This document shows, piece after piece, positions 56,968-64,000 of a stretch of DNA of 64,000 nt. The notes below the pieces were generated by a model. The model had not been told where the DNA came from and did not search any database. It saw only the letters and a list, made by a program, of their open reading frames with translations. Position 1 is the stretch's first letter; the number at the start of each line of letters is the position of its first letter. This DNA comes from Argyresthia goedartella. Its lineage: Eukaryota > Arthropoda > Insecta > Lepidoptera > Argyresthiidae. The position numbers and the translations under genes are program-made. The stretch covers positions 28,767,674-28,831,673 of the forward strand of contig OX463808.1 in NCBI GenBank assembly GCA_949825045.1, read 5' to 3'.

Positions 56968-57153
56968 GTCGAAAACGTCAAAACTTTATGTTATTTCCCT
57001 TGAGGGGGAATCACTGTTTTTTTTTTAAATTTTACGTCTAAAGCTCTGGAAGTCCTAACACCGACCTGTATATGGAGCCTTATTGTATAATTCTGATCAA
57101 ACGCTTTTGAAAAAATGATTATTTACAACACGATTATTTGACACATTATATCT

Positions 57154-57624
57154 TTTATCTACACACGTATCATAAACCCTCTTTACTGCGTACAAAAACC
57201 GCACGTTACGATCAGCATAATGTTAAACTATACTTGGTAAAAACTCATTTCTTAGCTGAAAAATTACATATTATGACCATAATGTGTAGTTTTTCTACAT
57301 ATTATGACATTCAAATTTCGAACGCCGACGCCCGCCTGCGTGCTGCCCCTAGATTGTCTGTGAAGTTGGTACTGACATTCAAATTTCGAACGCCGACGCC
57401 CGCCCGCGTGAAGTTGGTACTATATAGAACAAGCTAAACAACTGCAGAGCCACAATGCCGGCCAAACATGCGGTTCCTGAATACATCAAAGAGAGCTTAT
57501 GATATGTGTGTAGATAAACTAGTGTATGTAACTGTATATAATTAGGCATTAAAACTCTCGAGTGATATTATTATGAAACTCGCCTTCGGCTCGTTTCATA
57601 AACCCACTCTCGAGTTTTGATGCC
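57154..57624 (-). mobile_element. Composite MITE (TTTATCTACACACG ends) plus fold-back, copy 2
   Basis: TTTATCTACACACGTATCAT at 57154 and inverse GTGTGTAGATAAA ending 57518, then the fold-back GGCATTAAAACTCTCGAGTG ... CTCTCGAGTTTTGATGCC at 57545-57624. The whole is inverse to 46308-46671. A 68-bp direct duplication (GACATTCAAATTTCGAACGC at 57305 and 57373) is private to this copy. Confidence 0.85.
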
Positions 57625-58646
57625 CTCCATTATGTAGCAGTCATATAAACTACTATTTTTGAGACTGCTAAAACGACATTCTAATTAATACATTTTTCCA
57701 AAGCTATTATTACAATTCTGAGGTGTAAGAATTACCTGATAAGGCTACAGAATATCGTATAAACAAGCAATATAATAATAATAATAAAAGATATCTCGTT
57801 TGAAATAATCTTGTTTTAATTTGTCATTTTTTTTAAAGTAATTGAAATGTCTGGGTTGTCCGAATTACGTGATAGATAACTGTATCTGTATCTCCTGACA
57901 TATCCCGATTGCGTTAAAATGGACTTTTCACCAATAACAATCGCTTTTAATGACAGATCATGACAACAATGTCTCTCAATGGTCAAGCGTCGATGTGAAG
58001 TAAACGAGCTTCCTTCAAAACATCAATTTTAAAGGGACGTGTAATTCAATTTACAATATACACGAAAAAAAGGGGGTTTATTATAGTGCTTTTTTTTAGG
58101 TAAGCTACTATATTTTTTTTCAAGACACTTGTTTTTTCCGTGATAAACACAAAGCACATGTTCTTGTTTACTGCCAAAGACACTTCCTGTCATTAAACCG
58201 TGGCTGCAAGGACACCTAATACCCCACGTCACTCAAAAAACCATAAAACATGTCTATATACACGACTCCGAACTTTAAACTCCAATTTCTCTAAAAATAT
58301 ATTTTCTTACAACCACTTTTCCTGTAACCACTCACATATTAGTAACGATGACGAAGACCCTAAGACCTAACGTTACTTTCGTAACCACAAAAAGATAAAA
58401 TTGTCACCAAACGTACTCTAGTCTCAACGACACTAGCCCGCTCCTGGGTTGGCTATTTGTGCTCATCTGCAGCAGAGGTCTGACTTCATTATGATGGTGT
58501 CGAGAGATAAGTAATTAGGTGCCAGCGTCATTTCTTTTCTCTGAGTAAAAAAAAATGTGTTCCACAATTAATATACTCGCGTAATGAACATACAACCATT
58601 TTATAATGTAACATTTTTTGCGGTCGTTGCATGAAGGTGATTTTAG
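57625..58646. other. Intergenic, nothing recognised
   Basis: No gene or element identified. Confidence 0.4.
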
Positions 58647-59110
58647 GGTTCCTTACCCGAGGGGACCCTATTACTAAGCTTCCGCTGTCCGTTTGTCCGT
58701 CCGTCCGTACATCAGCGGGTTGTATCTAGTAAACCGTAATAAGTAGAGAGTTGAAGAATGTGTATTTCTGTTGCCGCTACAGCAACATAATAATGAACTT
58801 CACTAGATTTTATAAATTAAAGCGGATCCCTATACAAGATATGTATTTTAACACCAGCCGAGATATAACAAACCATAACATGATTCAAATATGATCGTGG
58901 TTTTCGCGGCTTATCACATGGTTGTGGCGGGGCAATTGGTTAGATATCGGTTTCGCAATCTTAGGGTTCTGGGTTCGAATACACGTTCAGACACAATTTT
59001 TTGTTATTGTTTTGTGTAAGAACCTTTTGATTTTTGTTTTATTATTTTTTGTGGTTAAGTTTTCTTGTACAATGGTATGGAACCCTTCGTTTTTAAAGTT
59101 ATGTAATTTT
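58647..59110 (+). repeat. GGGTTCCGTACC-family repeat, split
   Basis: TTAGGGTTCCTTACCCGAGG, (GTCC)n and TATTTCTGTTGCCGCTAC; the far end TGGTATGGAACCCTTCG appears at about 59070. Between them is unrelated sequence with a worn tRNA-like piece (58921-58985). Confidence 0.6.
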
Positions 59111-59121
59111 TAACAAAACAG

Positions 59122-59210
59122 CGTTGTGCCCACGTTTAGCCAGTTATTCAGTACTAAATTTTGCGTGTCAGGGGGCTAGCCCATCGCCGCAGCCATGGAG
59201 ATTGAATATT
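59122..59210 (-). repeat. SINE-like tail repeat (as 56215-56340)
   Basis: GTTGTGCCCACGTTTAGCCA and GGGGGCTAGCCCATCGCCGC match 56250-56330. Confidence 0.75.
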
Positions 59211-60497
59211 TCCTGACGATGTCACTTTTTAAACATTATCATAAAAAAGACTTCTGTTACTCTTTGTATCCGGTAAAGTTGTTTATTGTGCACAAATCAC
59301 AAAAACGGTATCTTTCATAAGCCCTTAATACCCGTATCGCCCATTGTTGTCTTTTATTAGTATTATTAGTTTATTATTTAGTTGTACTTTAGCATTGGTT
59401 TATTTTGTTTTCTCGTTCCGACTTTATTATCTAAGGTGGGCTGCCGTTATTTCGCCAATGGTTTCTGGGAAGAGGCGGCACGAGGGACCATCGCTTGACG
59501 GCCCTGCCAGAGGTTTGGGGAATAATAGACAGAGATGTTAATGTCTTCAGTTATTATTGTTGTAGTGTTTTTGCCTATTAGCTGGGAGAAAGGCGGTGTG
59601 ACTTTGTCATTTGCGACTTTTGTCAGTAGTTTTTTATAAACATTTGGTGTTTTTTTCGAATATTTTTGACGTTTTTTAAGCAAGTCTCGCGCGTAAGTCT
59701 ATTATTAAGCTTCATCCTATTAGGACATGAAATGTTACTTTTTTTTTAGTTTACGTGTGTATGTGAATTATTTAATGGAAGGGGTTCAGTGGAGTGATCA
59801 CCTCAATTAGATAATACTGTTCGCGCCAAGTATCTTTGTCTCTGAGTGAGCTGTGGCCTATCTCTCACCGACAAACTTATCGTATTTAGTAATAATAAGT
59901 ACTTACTAGTTCCTACCAGTTCCCAAAAATATATATATCAAACAAAAATAGTCCAAAATTATAATCTTATTAGAATTTTTGTTACTATGACAAAAATACA
60001 GATGGCGCTACAAGTTTGTACAAACGTATGAAATTTATAATGTGTCGTAAATGTTTATACATTTATGTTCACTTACGTGCAATAATCGTTCTACCTATCT
60101 TGTTTTATAGACCACGGTTTCGATTATAAAAAAAATAATTATCAGGAAATACCATAAAAGTAGAGAAGTAATCGTTCAAAAGCACAGGTATAATTTCATG
60201 AGACACCTATCTGGTAACAAGAAATAGGAATAATTATTTTATTATCCTCTAAAATTTGCGCTCATGGCTTCTTGGAACTCTGTCGAGAGGTCCTGAAACA
60301 ATACGAAAATGGACGGTATTGGAAATAGGTACTCATACTAAAATTTCAAGCAAAATTCAACTATACCTCTCTGTCGTGGTAGTCTATTTCAGCTCGTGTG
60401 TACCGTGCCTTTTACGATCTTAAGCTGTTTCGAAAGAAAATAGCATAACGTATTTATGACTCCTTACAGTATTTTTACGACGGTCATCCCATTACTA
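59211..60497. other. Intergenic, nothing recognised
   Basis: AT-rich; open frames at 59344-59541 and 59846-60031 have no domain. Confidence 0.45.
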
Positions 60498-60552
60498 GCC
60501 TCCTTTGTCTGAAGCACCACAAACTGCTTTCTATGGGATAGACAAAGGAGGC
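60498..60552. promoter_or_regulatory. Inverted pair of Sox-like sites in a 13-bp hairpin
   Basis: GCCTCCTTTGTCT (60498-60510) and its inverse AGACAAAGGAGGC (60540-60552). Each contains ACAAAG/CTTTGT, the core recognised by Sox HMG boxes. It is 1.25 kb upstream of Dichaete. A regulatory role is inference only. Confidence 0.3.
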
Positions 60553-60879
60553 GACAAAAGCGTAACTGATATTTTCTACAGCAAAATGAGAAATAATTTT
60601 ACCATTTATGGCTGATACTGTGAGGCTACGACGGATTTCTTGAGAAATCCATTCTGTCATGGTTATAAAACTTACGGTGTTGTAGCTTGTACAGACGTAG
60701 GCTTCGGCTTTATAATGGTGCTTATAATTTTATAAGGTTTAAGGTGTAACTTGCAGGCTGGGATTGCGTGTGCGCACTAGTTCGACTTGAGAAGTCAGGA
60801 GCATTTTGATAGGTGTTTGATAGGTCGTCAGTATAGGTACGAATAAAGTAAAATTTGTTCTATAAATGTAGTATTAATT

Positions 60880-61165
60880 TCCCCACCGAGGGGCACGGGC
60901 CACGAGTAAGATTGAGCCATATTCCACCACGCTGGCTAAGTGCGGGTTGGTGGAGGGATAATACTACTACTATACTGTTATACCAAGTAGCGATAGACGC
61001 CTGGACCTACAGCTTAACATGTCATCCAAAACACGGATAGTTCGATAGTGTACTTAAGATAAATTACCTATTTCATTGGTAATGGTCAACACCGGATCCG
61101 AACCTCATCTCCTGTGAGAAGCTCGCGTGAAACCTACTAGACCACGGAGCTCTCTCATGGATAAA
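60880..61165 (-). mobile_element. tRNA-derived SINE, family 3 head with RTE-like tail
   Basis: Minus strand: AGAGCTCCGTGGTCTAGTAG, TTTCACGCGAGCTTCTCAC and GAGGTTCGGATCCGG (worn B-box), followed by CAACCCGCACTTAGCCAGCG, TGGTGGAATATGG and CCGTGCCCC. The latter blocks are a common lepidopteran retroposon tail by recall. Confidence 0.65.
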
Positions 61166-61798
61166 GTTCAAAGCTCTCTCATGGATAAAGGACAATGGTA
61201 GAGATATAGATTTCTTGTTAAATTGCACTTGAAAACAAATATGTATATAATTTAGGGTTCCCTTTAAAAGGGTCTAGAAGGACTTAAATTTCTAAAGGTC
61301 CTCTTAAACATTTCTCAAATCCATGTTATGAAGTTTTCAGTTGTATAATCCATCAATATACTGGGTTATATTAGCAAGTGTAATACCATCTAATATGCCA
61401 ACAGTTATATCATTTCAGTAGCTCTAGAACCCGCGACATGCTTCTAAACAGCTGTCTTCTGTTCCGCACCACAGCATGGGGTGGCTGGAGAGAGACGCCA
61501 CATGCATGCCCCAAAACTATAACAAGAGCAACAGAGAGAGAACTAAATGTCTGAGGTGGGGGGATACTTCGTAAGAAGCGCTCTGATTGGCCGCCGCCAG
61601 GACGCCCTAAGCCGCGCCTCCCCCGGATCCAAATCCATCCGAGACTCAAATCATTTCGTCAGTCTTGCGCTCGACCCCGACGCGACACAATCACTTGTTC
61701 TACCTGTGTTAATTCATTGCATTGTGCCATATTAGTCTGTAGAGCTGATGCTCTAACATAACCTAATACCAGTTCATTAATTTCCAAAACAAGTTAAG
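61166..61798 (+). promoter_or_regulatory. Proximal upstream region of Dichaete
   Basis: Contains an inverted CCAAT box in CTGATTGGCCGCC near 61579 and an initiator-like TCAGTC near 61659. No TATA box is clear. A GC-richer zone at 61540-61690 precedes the gene. These are weak, common motifs. Confidence 0.3.
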
Positions 61799-62539
61799 AT
61801 GTCTACTTTAAGTCATCACCCCTACGCGTTTACGATGCATCCTGGCATGATACCAGATTATGCCACCGGCGTGCATCATCAACCGCTCCCGGCGATATCA
61901 CCACAGTCGGAAGGCCACATCAAGAGACCCATGAACGCCTTCATGGTTTGGTCCAGACTGCAGCGTCGCCAGATCGCAAAGGACAATCCGAAGATGCACA
62001 ACTCCGAAATCTCGAAGCGACTCGGAGCGGAATGGAAGTTGCTGTCTGATCTTTCGAAGAGACCGTTCATCGACGAGGCTAAGAGGCTGCGAGCTCTACA
62101 CATGAAGGAGCACCCGGACTACAAGTACCGGCCGCGCCGCAAGCCGAAGCCGCCCACGCAGGGTGGAGGTCCCGGAGGCGCCTTCCCGAGCTTCCCCCTG
62201 CCGTACTTCGCCGGCCCGGCACAGGCCTGCAGCCCGCTGGACGGACTGCCGTACCCAGCGGCCATGTCGCCGTACTTCCCGCACCAGCTCGACCACCTTC
62301 AGTTCTCCAAGCTGATGGCTCCCGCCGACAAATTGCCGACGGTGTCTTCGTCCGCCGCCGCCGTGGTGTCGTCCTTCTACTCCTCGCTGTACACTTCGCC
62401 GTCGCGTCCGCAGCCGTTCGCTTCACCCCTGTTCCACCAATACGGAGCGGCCCCCGGCTCCCCGGTGTCTCCGGCGACGCCGTCACAGCACAGCCCTCAT
62501 GACGACCAGCTAAGACGGCCGGTGTCAGTGATCTACTGA
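61799..62539 (+). CDS. D: Dichaete, SoxB-group HMG-box transcription factor
   Basis: Intronless, 246 residues. HMG box at about residues 40-112: [20 protein letters not shown], then [20 protein letters not shown], then [20 protein letters not shown] and [11 protein letters not shown]. The [16 protein letters not shown] stretch, a later [12 protein letters not shown] and the C-terminal LRRPVSVIY match Drosophila Dichaete from memory (its end is RRPVPVLY-like), better than Sox21a/b. The known role is neural and segmental development, binding ACAAWG-type sites in the nucleus, often overlapping SoxNeuro. The protein is shorter than fly Dichaete (about 380 residues) because the low-complexity linkers are short. 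The first ATG follows an AAG context; the C-terminal half is Pro/Ser-rich and strongly GC-rich at third positions. Sox21b is the main alternative name. Confidence 0.9.
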   Translation: MSTLSHHPYAFTMHPGMIPDYATGVHHQPLPAISPQSEGHIKRPMNAFMVWSRLQRRQIAKDNPKMHNSEISKRLGAEWKLLSDLSKRPFIDEAKRLRALHMKEHPDYKYRPRRKPKPPTQGGGPGGAFPSFPLPYFAGPAQACSPLDGLPYPAAMSPYFPHQLDHLQFSKLMAPADKLPTVSSSAAAVVSSFYSSLYTSPSRPQPFASPLFHQYGAAPGSPVSPATPSQHSPHDDQLRRPVSVIY

Positions 62540-63197
62540 AGACCGGCAGAACTTCCTTGAAAGGTGACTTTCAACGAAGAGAAAGGACATCCGTGATACG
62601 ACCAGTTATAAATTAAGATGTGTTATTAATTGTGAAACTTCATCTAATGAACATTAATTTATTGCTAATGTTTAGCGTTCTACTTTAGCGTTGTAAAGGT
62701 GTCGCCGAGTAGCGCGGCTCGTCATATCGAAGTGTTCTGTAAATATTTTGAGCGTAAGTATGCCCTTAGGCCTTAGGGGTTCAGATCAGTTATTTTTACT
62801 GTGACTTATGTCATCGTTCGACTAAAGCGTCTTTAGATATTAGAGATGATTAGTAATGTCAAGTGAGATTTCAACCAAAAAGAGATTATGTCTGTATTAA
62901 ATGTCTTTTACATTCAGAAGACATTTTTACAATTGCTTCTACTTAGTTATGCTTGCGATTTGTTAGAACTTTTGCATTATCATTCCAGCTCCTCAAGCAA
63001 ATGTTAAAATACTTCAATGGGTTATGTTTAACGTTCATTAAAACGTGATGTGTAATTTATTTATTGATTTCTGATGTTTTGTAGATAATATTGACTATTT
63101 GTAAATTAGTTATTTAAACTAAAGGCTAGGTACTTAGAGTGCATGTATATATTAGTATATAAGTAAATCGATGTCAATACCAACGATGTATTAAAGT
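62540..63197 (+). other. Probable Dichaete 3' UTR
   Basis: AT-rich and without open frames. ATTAAA near 63191 is a variant poly(A) signal; AATAAA occurs at about 63444. The true end is unknown. Confidence 0.45.
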
Positions 63198-64000
63198 ATA
63201 CTGGACTAAAATTTGTTAATGCCATAAATCAATTGTTTTTATTTTTACTTCTTACACCCCTCAAACTCTCTTGTGCCACCATCGCTTTTACATTGACCAG
63301 AGTTAAAAATAGTTAACGGGGCAGTTAGCGAAGCGGTCATTATAGGTAGGAGTACCTGACGCAAGAAAAGGGATTTCAGCTTTGACCAGTCGAGCCCGAA
63401 ACCTGGTTATGAGGCATCGCGATTTTGTACCTCATGAGATTTTAATAAAATTCAAAACCTACAAGGGATGGTAAAATTTTAAATCCGGTTTTAGAGTACA
63501 GATCAGTAAAAAACTTGCATTTGTGGTGTGCAATTAGTTCATACCTATCCCAATATATGGTTCGTGGAATGATGAAAACATCAACGGTGTTAAGGTTCTA
63601 CAAAGCTGCCAAAACCAGCACAGGGTCCAGGGCCTTTCTAGCCGCGATCTGTAAAAAAGTAAAGGAATGAATAGTTTATTTAATGTGACAGGAATCATAG
63701 GTTTTGTTGTGGATTAACGAATGTCCCCTAGATAACTGTACCTTACACACCATTAAATTAGTTTTCACTCTTTATATTTAAGTATAACTCAGAGGCAAAT
63801 CAAAAGTCTCTAGAGGGTTATCCAACCCTTCTATTGTCAACCAAAAACACTGTTTTCAATTAAATAATTACGCGGGGCCCATCCAGTTTCTTGGGGAGTT
63901 TTTCGCCCGCCTCTTTCGATATTGTTTCAGCCCTTTCTCTGTAGGAAATACGGTGGTGACTTTCTGAATAAATTATTAGAGGGATAGCTCTGTTTGATGA
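63198..64000. other. Intergenic, nothing recognised
   Basis: No gene or element identified before the window ends. Confidence 0.45.

Noticed and set aside
56469..57041. Long repetitive open frames on both strands of the minisatellite
   Set aside because: The 30-bp unit is a multiple of three and lacks stops, so open frames are automatic. No domain and no supporting context.
58921..58985. tRNA gene
   Set aside because: It has a TGGTTAGA-like loop and GGGTTCGAAT, but acceptor and T stems do not pair. More likely worn SINE sequence.
62079..62486. Antisense open frames within Dichaete
   Set aside because: They mirror a GC-rich coding region with few stops. Arg/Ala-rich translation without a domain.

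Overview
This is an animal nuclear window, almost certainly from a moth or butterfly (Lepidoptera). Only two ordinary host genes can be supported in 64 kb. Both are single-exon SoxB-type HMG-box transcription factors on the + strand, 39 kb apart: a divergent SoxB-like gene at 22318-22998 and a gene matching insect Dichaete at 61799-62539. Linkage of several SoxB genes is typical of insects. The rest is AT-rich non-coding DNA filled with decayed transposons, tRNA-derived SINEs, fold-back and MITE-like elements and small tandem repeats. Their families (copia-type LTR element, jockey/CR1-like and RTE-like LINEs, SINEs with shared tails, an IS630/Tc1-type transposase) fit a lepidopteran.

Layout. 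1-4.6 kb: LINE debris and small repeats. 4.6-5.75 kb: a DNA transposon with perfect 23-bp inverted ends and a broken Myb/SANT domain. 5.77-11.18 kb: a copia-type retrotransposon with 165-bp LTRs, broken by a 1.2-kb TA-flanked element in gag and by frameshifts in pol. 11.2-18 kb: LINE tails, a hAT-like MITE with a visible empty-site copy, long-TIR elements and a LINE C-terminal fragment. 19.3-20.1 kb (-): a dead IS630/Tc1-like transposase. 22.3-23.0 kb: the divergent SoxB gene. 25-36 kb: SINEs, LINE tails and MITEs. 36-42 kb: two LINE bodies and a 99-bp near-perfect inverted repeat. 44-56 kb: SINE copies, paired MITEs, an RTE-type LINE (-) and a TTAA-flanked MITE. 56.6-57.0 kb: an 11-copy 30-bp minisatellite. 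57-61 kb: more repeats and a SINE. 61.8-62.5 kb: Dichaete with a GC-rich 3' half.

How it works together. The two Sox proteins would bind closely related DNA sites through their HMG boxes. The intergenic DNA is where a SoxB cluster would be expected to hold regulatory elements, but none can be proven here. I found no new multigene system. The most unusual non-genic signal is a ~90-base core (GGGGGCTTCGC ... CTAAGCTACCGCAG) that recurs inside several repeat elements with unrelated ends.
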